A stretch of DNA of 64,000 bases from Hydrotalea sandarakina (GTDB lineage Bacteria > Bacteroidota > Bacteroidia > Chitinophagales > Chitinophagaceae). The stretch is from contig NZ_QKZV01000002.1 in NCBI RefSeq assembly GCF_003254115.1, positions 451,736 through 515,735 of the forward strand, in the 5' to 3' direction. Positions 25,068 through 33,647 of the stretch are shown in pieces. The position numbers were made by a program, and so were the translations under genes. The notes under the pieces were generated by a model. That model was not told the origin of the DNA, did not search any database, and saw only the letters and a program-made list of their open reading frames with translations. Position 1 is the stretch's first letter. Each line of letters opens with the position of its first letter.

Positions 25068-26270
25068 ATGGAAATTTCATTTGAAAATACGGAACAAGCA
25101 TTTGCCTATAAAACCGATAAAGAATTAAAGCAAGCTAAATTCTTATTTACTACCATGGGTTACCCACTTTTTGTGCCTATAGGAACCCGTGTTACTCCTT
25201 TTTTAATGAAGACCGGTTTACCCATACATGGCATTGTTCGGAATACTATTTTTAAACAATTTGTTGGGGGTGAAACCTTAGAAGAAACTGCACCGGTTGT
25301 GGAAAAATTAGCAAAATACGGTGTTCAGGTAATTTTAGACTATGGGGTTGAAGGCAAGCAAAATGAAGCTGATTTTGACCATGCCACTGAATCATTTATA
25401 AAAACAATTGAATACGCCGGAACTCAAAAAAATATTCCATTTATTAGTGTTAAGGTTACGGGCATTGCTCGTTTTGAACTATTACAGAAATTAAATGAAG
25501 CACCCCGTTTAAGAAGCGGTATTCATGATAATGAATCTGAAATGGATGAATGGAGTAGGGTGGTTGATAGAATGTATGCCATTTGCAATGCTGCTGCAGA
25601 AAAAAATATTGGCGTTTTAATTGATGCCGAAGAAACCTGGATACAAGATCCTATTGACCGGCTTACCATGGAAATGATGGAGATATTTAATAAAGAGAAG
25701 GCTGTAGTATATAATACCATTCAGCTATATCGTCAAGATAGACTGAAGTTTTTGCATATATCTCATCAAATAGCGAAAGCACAAAATTTTGTATTGGGAT
25801 TAAAACTAGTGCGTGGGGCCTATATGGAAAAAGAGCGTGCCAGAGCACAACAAATGGGTTATGAAAGCCCCATACAATTAAATAAAGAAAATACTGATAA
25901 CGATTTTAATGCCGCTGTAAAATACTGTATTGAAAATATTAATGACATATCTGTGATTGTTGCTTCACACAATGAAGCCAGTAATTTATTAGCTGCAGAA
26001 CTGGCCGATAAAGCCGGGTTATCTCACAATCATGCCCATTTACATTTTTCACAATTATATGGAATGGGCGATAACATAACTTTTAATTTAGCCAAAGCCG
26101 GTTTTAATATTAGTAAGTATTTGCCATTTGGACCAATTAGAGATGTTATTCCTTATTTAATGCGTAGAGCCCAAGAAAACTCCAGCGTAAGTGGACAAAC
26201 CAATCGCGAATTGTTACTTATTAAGAAAGAGTTGAAACGCAGAAAACTAGCCGCAGCAATTCATGCCTAA
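25068..26270 (+). CDS. Proline dehydrogenase
   Basis: FAD enzyme oxidising proline to pyrroline-5-carboxylate, the first step of proline breakdown. It is a mono-functional form, without the P5C dehydrogenase domain of PutA. The 400 residues contain the barrel motifs ILDYGVEGKQNEADF, SVKVTGIARFELL, LIDAEETWIQDPID, KLVRGAYMEKERARA and IVASHNEASN. The C-terminal FAD/substrate block is LPFGPIRDVIPYLMRRAQEN. The upstream 12 codons from 25032 are not homologous. TACCATTTG (25026-25034), a -7 element with a three-base spacer, lies 33 nt before the ATG and may be the promoter. No P5C dehydrogenase gene is nearby. Confidence 0.9.
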   Translation: MEISFENTEQAFAYKTDKELKQAKFLFTTMGYPLFVPIGTRVTPFLMKTGLPIHGIVRNTIFKQFVGGETLEETAPVVEKLAKYGVQVILDYGVEGKQNEADFDHATESFIKTIEYAGTQKNIPFISVKVTGIARFELLQKLNEAPRLRSGIHDNESEMDEWSRVVDRMYAICNAAAEKNIGVLIDAEETWIQDPIDRLTMEMMEIFNKEKAVVYNTIQLYRQDRLKFLHISHQIAKAQNFVLGLKLVRGAYMEKERARAQQMGYESPIQLNKENTDNDFNAAVKYCIENINDISVIVASHNEASNLLAAELADKAGLSHNHAHLHFSQLYGMGDNITFNLAKAGFNISKYLPFGPIRDVIPYLMRRAQENSSVSGQTNRELLLIKKELKRRKLAAAIHA

Positions 26271-26297
26271 TTTTAAACAGAAGCTAACTTTTTTTCA

Positions 26298-26696
26298 TTA
26301 GTTAGCATTTAGAATTCCGTCTGCTTCGGTGCTTATTTTTTCCATTATGGGTGCTATTTTATCGAATTCATTGGCTTTGTCAATAAATTGATATGCTCCG
26401 ATATTGAAGCAGGTATTTCTGTAATACTCAGTAGAATGATTGGTTAACATAATCACCTTTACTTCTGGGTAATTTTCTTTTACTTCTTTCAAAACTTCAA
26501 TGCCATTTTTTTCGGGCATATTGATGTCTAATAATAAAACATCGGGTTTAAATTCTTCAATGGTTTGTAATGCCTGTACGGGTGCAGAACTTGTTTTGAT
26601 AGAGGAAACGCAGGGTACAGTTGACAATACCTCCGACATTACTGTAAGTATAATTGTTGAATCGTCTATTAGTAATACTTTTAAATTCTTAGCCAT
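26298..26696 (-). CDS. Stand-alone response regulator receiver (CheY-like)
   Basis: 132-residue receiver domain without any output domain. The acidic pair is D11-D12 (LLIDDS), the phosphorylation site is D57 (VLLLDINMPEKNG), the conserved Thr is T85 (IMLTN) and Lys is K107 (FIDK). It lies 315 bp downstream of a large histidine kinase on the same strand, so the two probably form a pair. The signal would then pass by protein contact rather than by direct DNA binding. The 10 codons upstream of ATG 26696 lack homology. Confidence 0.9.
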   Translation of the reverse strand: MAKNLKVLLIDDSTIILTVMSEVLSTVPCVSSIKTSSAPVQALQTIEEFKPDVLLLDINMPEKNGIEVLKEVKENYPEVKVIMLTNHSTEYYRNTCFNIGAYQFIDKANEFDKIAPIMEKISTEADGILNAN

Positions 26697-26775
26697 GTAC
26701 TTTCTTTCACTTTTTGTAATAATCATACTTTTTTTTGTTTTAATACGAGTTAATTATTTTATCCCGTACTGGCTT

Positions 26776-26808
26776 TGCATCTATTTCCCCCGAAGGGGAA
26801 ATAGTGCA
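26776..26808 (-). other. UUCG-capped hairpin between kinase and receiver genes
   Basis: A perfect 10-bp stem (CTATTTCCCC/GGGGAAATAG, 26781-26790 with 26795-26804) reads as C(TTCG)G on the minus strand, the very stable UUCG tetraloop. TGCA on both sides extends it by four pairs past a bulged base. No T-run follows on the minus strand, so it is not a standard terminator. An mRNA stabiliser or processing site between the two genes is the likeliest role. Confidence 0.55.
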
Positions 26809-26889
26809 TCTATTTTCATAGAAATAAGATGTAAGGATAGTCGATTTTAAAGACGGGCTGGAGTAAAAAGCTTCTCGATAGGTATATGC

Positions 26890-26932
26890 ATTTAGTATAA
26901 CAAAGTAAAGCTTAATAAGCTTAGTACTAAAT
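26890..26932. other. Nested inverted repeats in the kinase-receiver spacer
   Basis: ATTTAGTA (26890-26897) and TACTAAAT (26925-26932) can pair around AAGCTT repeats (26908-26913 and 26917-26922). Together with the hairpin at 26776 this is all the 315-bp gap 26697-27011 shows; no gene is seen in it. Confidence 0.35.
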
Positions 26933-27011
26933 AGCTATTCACATCATTTAATTGTAGTATATTTTCTACACTTAAACGAATTTTAATAAAACAAATTGTA
27001 GTAAAAAAGTA

Positions 27012-29576
27012 TTAATTCTTTGTTTTTAGCGGAATGGTAAGTAATAATTGGCTGCCTTCACGGTTTTTGTTGGGCTCAATACTAAAAGTACCTTTTAGGT
27101 TTCTGGCTCTGTCTTTAATTCCAATAATAGCTAATGTTTTCAATTTTTCTTCAATGTCATGACCATTTCCATTATCGGTGATGCGCAACTGAATATTATT
27201 TTCTTTTTTATATAATTCTATTGTTATTTTAGTGGCCTGTGAAAACTTATCAATATTATTAAGAGCTTCTTGTACAATTCGGTAAAGGTTTGATTGTATT
27301 TCTGATGATTCATCTTTTAAACTGTTATCATATTCAAAATAGCAAAGAATGCCGGTCTTTTTTTCAAATTCTCGACATTCCCATTCAATGGCAGCAGCAA
27401 GTCCAAAATCGTCTAGGATACTGGGTCTTAAATCAGTTGCCATCTTCCGGGTAGCTAAAATAACTTGATTGGCAATTTCAATATTGTGTTGCAATTTCTC
27501 TGCTAAGTCAGGCTGAGTTTTTAACAGCTTATTTTTAATAACCGTTAAATCAATCTTCATACCTGTAACAGGCTGGCTAACACTATCATGTATGTGTTCG
27601 GCTATATATTTTCGCTCAGCTTCTTTTGTACGTCGCTGATGCGCTGATAAGCGTTGTAACTGTATGTGCGAAGCCATTAGCTCTTTTTCTGCTTTTCTTC
27701 TTTCCGTAATATCTACAAAAATGATGTACACTGTTTTTTTGTAAATACTAAATAAATAGCTAAATGTTTTAATGCTTCCGTCTTTGCAGGTAATATCACT
27801 TTCTACATAGGGTATTTCTTGTTGAGGATTTTTACTAAATGCTTCAATTAATGATACCCAATGTTGATAATATTGTTGCCGTTTGATAGGATCAGGTTGT
27901 GTTTTGGCATACCATGCTTCAATGGTTGGTAATTCTTCGGCGGTATATCCGATTGTTTTAATGAAATATTGATTAATAAAATTTACGGATCCGTCTGTAT
28001 CATAACTTCCTATTGCAATGGGCATATTTTGTGCCAGTGCTTTAAAGCGTTCTTCACTTTCCTGTAATAGTTTTATATATTTATTTTGCTCGGTAACATC
28101 TTCTAATACGGCAAAAAGTTCATTGTCAAATAAATTAAAAGTAATGTTAATGTCTCTTAGTTCCCCTTTTTTATTATAAATCTGACGATACAGAACAGGT
28201 GCAAGTTTATCGGGATCGGTTTTCCTGGCTTTTAAATAACCATAAAATTCTTCATCATGTTTTGCTTCATCTTCCGGTGTATTGAATTTAATTTTTTTGA
28301 ACCAAGCTGGATATTTTTTTATTTCATCCATTTTGTATCCAAATACTTCTTCAAACTTATTATTGGTAAACAGAAGATTATAATTTAAATCGCAGCTGGC
28401 CATAGGTATTGGAAAGTTTTCAATAATGCGTTTAAATTTCAATGCCTGTTCTTTTGCTTCGGCTTCCAATTTCCTTTTTTCAGTAAGGTCAATAAAAATT
28501 TGATATATATATCCGTTGTTATAGGTTGTTTTTAACTCAATAATTTTTTCTTTTCTTTTGTGAGTCAGCAATTTTAATTCAATGGAATCTTCTATGGGTT
28601 TTTCTTGTACATTTTTTACGTGGGCATTCCATCTTTTTTTCGCTTGCTCAGCTGATGCTTTATTAGGATATGCCCTGTTGAACCAATCGTGAACGGATTT
28701 TATTTCTGATACTTTGTAACCAAACATTTGCCTGAATGCTTGATTCATATATAACACCTTGCCGTTTGTTTCGCAAATGGTTAAACCTATGGGTATGGCT
28801 TCCGTTATTGACTGAAATTTGCGTTCGCTTTGTTTTATTGCATCGTAAGCATTTTTAAGTTCCGTTACATCTAAGCCAATACTTAAAGTGCCCTGAAACG
28901 TTTTACCCGAATATATTGCCGTATTTTTCCATTGTATTATTTTCGTATTTTTTTGCTTGGTAATAATTGCATTTTCATGATCAATACTTTCTTCGCCTGA
29001 TTTTAGTTTCTGAAAAATTGCAATAGTTTTTTTACGCTCATTTTCAGGTACAAACAATTCAAACCAATTTTTATTTGCTATAGTTGCAAAATTGTATCCG
29101 GTTATTCTTTCACCAGCTTTATTTAAATAGGTAATTTCGCCGTTTTTATTTAAAATGAGTATTGCGGCATGTATATTATCTAAAATAGTTTCTCTTAACA
29201 ATAAAGGAACAGGAAATGATTTTGGCTTCAATTGTAAAGATTGAATTTGTTGAACATTTATAATGAAATGATTGATTTTTCCTGTTTTAAATTTTTTTTG
29301 AATAATCAATTCAGCAGCAAATTTTTTCTTTTTCTCATTCAAAATAAATGTTTGAAAGCTTACAGTTTTGTTGTTGGAAAGTTTGAATTTTTTTAATTCA
29401 TTCATGAAAACATCCTGCTCACTAAAAATTATAATATGCTGTAAGGGCTTTTGAAGCCAATGTTCCGTTTGTTTAAAGTAAGCATTTTTTTCTGGCCATA
29501 CTTCTTCAATCGCCCATTGAGCATTGGTTTTTATAACCAAATTATTGCTATATTGACTGAGTGCACTAGTTTTCAT
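27012..29576 (-). CDS. Cytosolic histidine kinase with four PAS domains
   Basis: 854 residues. After about 125 residues of unclear fold come four PAS domains (about 127-240, 250-367, 378-497 and 508-625), each with the usual FGY/TGY-like core (ITGYN, MFGYK, VFGYK, TIGYT). A HisKA_3 dimerisation helix follows (652-718) with phospho-acceptor His in AEHIHDSVSQPVTG (H663). A HATPase domain (about 760-852) has N-box RIVQEALNNIDKFS and G-box DNGNG. There is no transmembrane segment, so it senses an internal signal or redox/small ligand through PAS. HisKA_3 kinases usually pair with LuxR-type regulators, whereas here the nearest regulator is a lone receiver. Confidence 0.9.
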   Translation of the reverse strand: MKTSALSQYSNNLVIKTNAQWAIEEVWPEKNAYFKQTEHWLQKPLQHIIIFSEQDVFMNELKKFKLSNNKTVSFQTFILNEKKKKFAAELIIQKKFKTGKINHFIINVQQIQSLQLKPKSFPVPLLLRETILDNIHAAILILNKNGEITYLNKAGERITGYNFATIANKNWFELFVPENERKKTIAIFQKLKSGEESIDHENAIITKQKNTKIIQWKNTAIYSGKTFQGTLSIGLDVTELKNAYDAIKQSERKFQSITEAIPIGLTICETNGKVLYMNQAFRQMFGYKVSEIKSVHDWFNRAYPNKASAEQAKKRWNAHVKNVQEKPIEDSIELKLLTHKRKEKIIELKTTYNNGYIYQIFIDLTEKRKLEAEAKEQALKFKRIIENFPIPMASCDLNYNLLFTNNKFEEVFGYKMDEIKKYPAWFKKIKFNTPEDEAKHDEEFYGYLKARKTDPDKLAPVLYRQIYNKKGELRDINITFNLFDNELFAVLEDVTEQNKYIKLLQESEERFKALAQNMPIAIGSYDTDGSVNFINQYFIKTIGYTAEELPTIEAWYAKTQPDPIKRQQYYQHWVSLIEAFSKNPQQEIPYVESDITCKDGSIKTFSYLFSIYKKTVYIIFVDITERRKAEKELMASHIQLQRLSAHQRRTKEAERKYIAEHIHDSVSQPVTGMKIDLTVIKNKLLKTQPDLAEKLQHNIEIANQVILATRKMATDLRPSILDDFGLAAAIEWECREFEKKTGILCYFEYDNSLKDESSEIQSNLYRIVQEALNNIDKFSQATKITIELYKKENNIQLRITDNGNGHDIEEKLKTLAIIGIKDRARNLKGTFSIEPNKNREGSQLLLTIPLKTKN

Positions 29577-29767
29577 ATGGACGATTTAGTTTTCCTGCTC
29601 ATGGCTTGTAATGAAATATGCATTTCCTTAAAAACTAAATTTAGGAAAATGTTGGATACAAAAAACTATTAAAAGAAGGTTTGGAATAGTTTGTCAGAAT
29701 ATTCACAGGTTTTGAACATTTACACGCAATTGTGGTTTGCTTTGCCATAGTGTTTGTATTTTGCAGT

Positions 29768-30562
29768 ATGAAGCAATACCATCAATTATTACAATTTATA
29801 CTAGATAATGGCCAACAAAAGAATGATAGAACCGGTACCGGGACTATAAGTTGTTTTGGCTATCAAATGCGATTTGATTTAGCAGAAGGTTTTCCTTTGG
29901 TAACCACCAAAAAAATGCACGTAAAAAGCATTATTTACGAGCTTTTATGGTTTTTAAAAGGCGATACTAACATTAAATACTTAAATGAGCATGGCGTAAC
30001 TATTTGGGATGAATGGGCCGATGCTAATGGTGAATTAGGACCTGTTTACGGGCATCAATGGCGGAGTTGGAAGGGCGCTGATGGGAATACCATTGATCAG
30101 ATTTCAGACGTAATTCAACAAATTAAAACCAATCCCGATAGCAGGCGCTTAATTGTTAGTGCTTGGAACGTAGCCGATTTGCCTAAAATGGCCTTAATGC
30201 CTTGCCATGCCATGTTTCAATTTTATGTTGCCAATGGTAAGCTAAGTTGTCAACTTTACCAACGCAGTGCCGACGTTTTTTTGGGGGTTCCTTTTAATAT
30301 TGCATCTTATGCACTGTTAACTTTAATGATAGCACAAGTATGTAATTTACAACCCGGAGAATTTATTCATACTTTTGGTGATGTACATTTGTATAATAAC
30401 CATATTGAGCAGGCAAATTTGCAGTTAAGCAGAAATCCTTATCCTTTGCCTACCATGCATTTAAATCCTGATATTACTAATATTTTTGATTTTGATTATG
30501 ATGATTTTAAATTAGAAAATTACCAATTTCATCCGGCAATAAAAGCCCCAATTGCAGTATAA
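29768..30562 (+). CDS. thyA: Thymidylate synthase
   Basis: Converts dUMP to dTMP with methylene-tetrahydrofolate. The 264-residue length equals that of E. coli ThyA, and the catalytic cysteine is residue 146 in [12 protein letters not shown]. Other signatures are [16 protein letters not shown], the [11 protein letters not shown] block and the C-terminal PAIKAPIAV. An upstream extension to 29732 adds residues absent from the family, so ATG 29768 is used. folA follows after 14 bp, the common thyA-folA pair that regenerates tetrahydrofolate. Confidence 0.96.
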   Translation: MKQYHQLLQFILDNGQQKNDRTGTGTISCFGYQMRFDLAEGFPLVTTKKMHVKSIIYELLWFLKGDTNIKYLNEHGVTIWDEWADANGELGPVYGHQWRSWKGADGNTIDQISDVIQQIKTNPDSRRLIVSAWNVADLPKMALMPCHAMFQFYVANGKLSCQLYQRSADVFLGVPFNIASYALLTLMIAQVCNLQPGEFIHTFGDVHLYNNHIEQANLQLSRNPYPLPTMHLNPDITNIFDFDYDDFKLENYQFHPAIKAPIAV

Positions 30563-30576
30563 ATTAATGAAAACCT

Positions 30577-31113
30577 GTGCAAAATAAATTTGATTTAACT
30601 ACTCAACAAACTTTACCTATTATTACGTTAATTGTGGCTGCAGCCGAAAATAATGCCATAGGTAAAAACAATGCCTTGTTGTGGCATTTACCCAACGATT
30701 TAAAATTTTTTAAAAATAAAACATGGGCTATGCCAGTGCTATATGGTCGTAAAACATTGAATGCATTGGAAAATAAACCACTCAATGGCCGATGGAATAT
30801 GGTGTTAACCAGAAATGCTGATTTAAATGTTAAAGGAATTACCATAGTACACAGTATTGCTGCTGCAATTGAAAACTGCCTAAACAAAGGTTATAAAGAA
30901 CTTATGATATTGGGTGGAAGTGAAGTGTATGCCCAAACAATTGGTATGGCTCATAAAATATACATAACTCGTGTACATGCCGTATTTAATGATGCAGATG
31001 CATTTTTCCCCAATTTTAGCAGAACGGAATGGCAGTTGTCATCAGAAGAAAATTTTACGATTGATGAAAAGCATGCTTATGCATATTCTTTTCAATGTTG
31101 GAAACGCATTTAG
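30577..31113 (+). CDS. folA: Dihydrofolate reductase
   Basis: Reduces dihydrofolate made by thymidylate synthase; target of trimethoprim. Of the 178 residues, the family core begins at ITLIVAAAENNAIGKNNALL followed by WHLPNDLKFFK, with the active-site acidic Asp in LPNDLKFF. GRKTLNAL and LMILGGSEVYAQTI are NADPH-binding parts. The start is a GTG (30577); it adds about 15 residues before the conserved core, so a later start is possible. It is cotranscribed with thyA. Confidence 0.92.
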   Translation: MQNKFDLTTQQTLPIITLIVAAAENNAIGKNNALLWHLPNDLKFFKNKTWAMPVLYGRKTLNALENKPLNGRWNMVLTRNADLNVKGITIVHSIAAAIENCLNKGYKELMILGGSEVYAQTIGMAHKIYITRVHAVFNDADAFFPNFSRTEWQLSSEENFTIDEKHAYAYSFQCWKRI

Positions 31114-31173
31114 CCGTAATTAACTTTATCATAGTATTTTGCAGCTTATCATTTTATTTCCGCAAACAAAATT

Positions 31174-31971
31174 ATGTATTCTAAAACGCAATTGGCTTTA
31201 AAATATATACGCTATTTTATTAATGCAAAAAATGGTAAAGGCCATGGCATACATTCTCCATTTGTTTTTGATTTTACTCAGCAAGTTTTAAACAAAAAGA
31301 AACTTCCCAATTCATCTAATCAAATTGAAGCGTTTAGACGACAATTAAAAAACAATCACAACTTAATTCAAATTGAAGATTTTGGTGCAGGCTCACGAGT
31401 AATTAAACAAAATACACGCAAAGTGGCCACCGTTGCAAAGTCATCATTAAAACCATTTAAGTATAGTGTGTTAATTGCAAAAATGGTTGCCCATTATAAA
31501 CCCAATATAATTGTTGAATTAGGTACTTCATTGGGTATAACTACGGCATATATGGCCAAGGCAGCTTCAAATGCCAACGTTTATACGATAGAAGGATCAC
31601 CTGCTATTGCTGAGTTAGCCAATGAAAATTTTGAAAAGTTAGGGTTGAAAAATGTACATTCTTTAGTTGGAAATTTTGATGTAGTATTACCCAATTTACT
31701 GCAACAATTAAATACCGTTGATTTTGCTTTTATTGATGGTAACCATCGTTTTGAACCAACGCTTAATTACTTTCATTTATTATTGCCAAAGATTAATGAA
31801 CACAGCATTTTGGTTTTTGATGATATACATTGGAGTAAAGAAATGGAACAGGCATGGCAAAATATACAAAACCACGATGCTGTATCTGCAACTATTGACT
31901 TGTTTTTTGTTGGAATAGTTGTTTTTAAAAAAGCATTCAAACAAAAGCAGCATTTCATTATTCGCTATTAA
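31174..31971 (+). CDS. Class I SAM-dependent methyltransferase
   Basis: 265-residue methyltransferase of the O-methyltransferase-like (Methyltransf_24) type. Motif I is IVELGTSLGITTAYMAKAAS, the acidic ribose-binding end is VYTIEGSPAIAELA, and the post-motif strand VDFAFIDGNHRFEP carries the Asp-Gly-x-His motif typical of the group. The N-terminal 95 residues are basic and helical (KYIRYFINAKNGKGHGIHSP). No signal peptide. The substrate is unknown. TATTTTG at 31135-31141, a -7 element one base short, lies 32 nt before the ATG and may be its promoter. Confidence 0.8.
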   Translation: MYSKTQLALKYIRYFINAKNGKGHGIHSPFVFDFTQQVLNKKKLPNSSNQIEAFRRQLKNNHNLIQIEDFGAGSRVIKQNTRKVATVAKSSLKPFKYSVLIAKMVAHYKPNIIVELGTSLGITTAYMAKAASNANVYTIEGSPAIAELANENFEKLGLKNVHSLVGNFDVVLPNLLQQLNTVDFAFIDGNHRFEPTLNYFHLLLPKINEHSILVFDDIHWSKEMEQAWQNIQNHDAVSATIDLFFVGIVVFKKAFKQKQHFIIRY

Positions 31972-32163
31972 GTTTGGTGATACAGATGTTCAGGCAAAAA
32001 AGATAAAGCATTCATCAGCTTATTTGTTTGCATTAATTTCATTGCAATGTTGTTGCATTTTATGATGAAAAAACCTTTATTCTAATCTGTAAAATTTAGC
32101 AAACCCTTCATATAAAAAAAGAAAAATGCATTATAAAAACAACTAAATTTGATTTATAATGTA

Positions 32164-33297
32164 ATGCACATGATAGCAGGGATATTGAAAGAACCGACAG
32201 GCGAAAACAGGGTATCTTTTTTGCCCGAACATTTAGCTGGATTATTAAAATTGAATATTGAAATTTGGGTACAAGAAAATGCCGGTGCTGCAGCTTATGC
32301 TACCAATGAAGTTTATCAACAAGCCGGCGCCAGTATACATTCACGATCGGAAATTTTACAAAATGCTCAAATTATTTTCAGCATTCTTCCCCTCACTAAT
32401 GATGATTTACAAATTATAAAACCCGGCACCGTTGTTATAGGTGTATATCAGCCTCTGTATAACTATGCAGAAATGCAATTATGGGCTAACAAAAATTTAA
32501 TTACGTTTAGTTTAGATACCATACCGCGTACCACCCGTGCACAAAGTATGGATGTACTCAGTAGTCAGGCAAATATTGCGGGTTATAAGGCAGTTTTATT
32601 GGCTGCCGCTAATTATGGTCGATATTTTCCCATGTTCATTACTGCTGCCGGAAGTATACCACCTGCCAAGGTATTGGTATTAGGAGCAGGTGTTGCAGGC
32701 TTGCAAGCAATTGCAACTGCTAAACGATTAGGAGCTGTAATTGAGGTGTTTGACACACGTCCGGCAGTAAAAGAGGAAGTGATGAGCCTAGGTGCAAAAT
32801 TTGTTGAAGTGGAAGGCGCAGCCGATGCTTCAAAAGCCGGTGGTTATGCAGTTGAGCAATCAGCCGAGTATCAGCAAAAACAACAGCAACGCATTGCTGA
32901 AGCGGCCAAAAAAGCCGATATTATTATTACCACAGCTCAAATACCCGGTAAAAAAGCACCGCTGTTACTAACAGAAGCTATGATTCAACAAATGCGAAAC
33001 GGCAGTATTATTGTTGATTTAGCCGCTGCAACCGGTGGCAATACACCACTTACAAAAAATAATGAAACCGTTGTTACTGAAAACGGGGTTACCATTATGG
33101 GTTACAGCAATTTACCCGGCACAATGCCGTTTGATGCCAGTAAATTATATGGTAAAAATGTTTTTAACTTTTTACAATTGATAATTTCCAAAGAAGGTAA
33201 GTTGAATATTTCTTTCGATGATGATATTGTAAAAGGTTGTTGTATTACTTACAATGGCAAAATTGTGAATGAACGCGTTTTGGCGTTAAATAATTAG
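32164..33297 (+). CDS. pntA: NAD(P) transhydrogenase alpha subunit, NAD-binding part
   Basis: Domain I of proton-translocating transhydrogenase, the NAD(H)-binding soluble part. About 377 residues beginning near AGILKEPTGENRVSFLPEHL, with the nucleotide fold VLVLGAGVAGLQAIATAKRL and the family block VFDTRPAVKEEVMSLGAKFV. The alpha chain is split: its membrane part is the separate gene at 33319, as in several Bacteroidetes and alpha-proteobacteria. The start could be ATG 32164 or 32170; a longer TTG frame from 32149 is unlikely. The three pnt genes lie 14-29 bp apart and form an operon. Confidence 0.92.
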   Translation: MHMIAGILKEPTGENRVSFLPEHLAGLLKLNIEIWVQENAGAAAYATNEVYQQAGASIHSRSEILQNAQIIFSILPLTNDDLQIIKPGTVVIGVYQPLYNYAEMQLWANKNLITFSLDTIPRTTRAQSMDVLSSQANIAGYKAVLLAAANYGRYFPMFITAAGSIPPAKVLVLGAGVAGLQAIATAKRLGAVIEVFDTRPAVKEEVMSLGAKFVEVEGAADASKAGGYAVEQSAEYQQKQQQRIAEAAKKADIIITTAQIPGKKAPLLLTEAMIQQMRNGSIIVDLAAATGGNTPLTKNNETVVTENGVTIMGYSNLPGTMPFDASKLYGKNVFNFLQLIISKEGKLNISFDDDIVKGCCITYNGKIVNERVLALNN

Positions 33298-33318
33298 TTG
33301 AAATAAATTTTTTATATT

Positions 33319-33627
33319 ATGGAAGCAACATTGCAGTGGATATCTGCCAATCAGCAAATGATTTACATAGTTATTCTGATGATATTTCTAGGAATTGAAA
33401 TTATAGGCAGGGTTCCCAGTGTACTGCATACACCGCTAATGAGCGGTGCCAATGCTATTCACGGGGTAGTTATTATTGGTGCCATTATAGTAATGGGACG
33501 TGCATCAGAACATAATTATTTGGCACTTATTTTAGGATTTCTGGCAGTAATTCTAGGTACTTTAAACGTAGTTGGCGGATTTGTGGTTACTGACAGAATG
33601 TTGGAAATGTTTAAGAAGAAAAAATAA
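33319..33627 (+). CDS. NAD(P) transhydrogenase alpha subunit, membrane part
   Basis: 102 residues with three to four hydrophobic helices (MIYIVILMIFLGIEIIGRVP, HGVVIIGAIIVMG, LALILGFLAVILGTLNVVGG). The family motif VPSVLHTPLMSGANAIHG is the part that interacts with the beta chain in the proton path. It corresponds to the C-terminal membrane domain of fused PntA (called pntAB when split). The gene lies between pntA and pntB. Confidence 0.9.
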   Translation: MEATLQWISANQQMIYIVILMIFLGIEIIGRVPSVLHTPLMSGANAIHGVVIIGAIIVMGRASEHNYLALILGFLAVILGTLNVVGGFVVTDRMLEMFKKKK

Positions 33628-33647
33628 TATTTACTAAAGCCTTGGTT

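Noticed and set aside
26283-26306. 7-bp stem between proline dehydrogenase and the receiver gene as a terminator
   Set aside because: The T-run is in the loop, not after the stem, and the stem overlaps the stop codon of the receiver gene.
29757-29763. TATTTTG as the thyA promoter
   Set aside because: It is one base short of TAnnTTTG and ends only four bases before the ATG.
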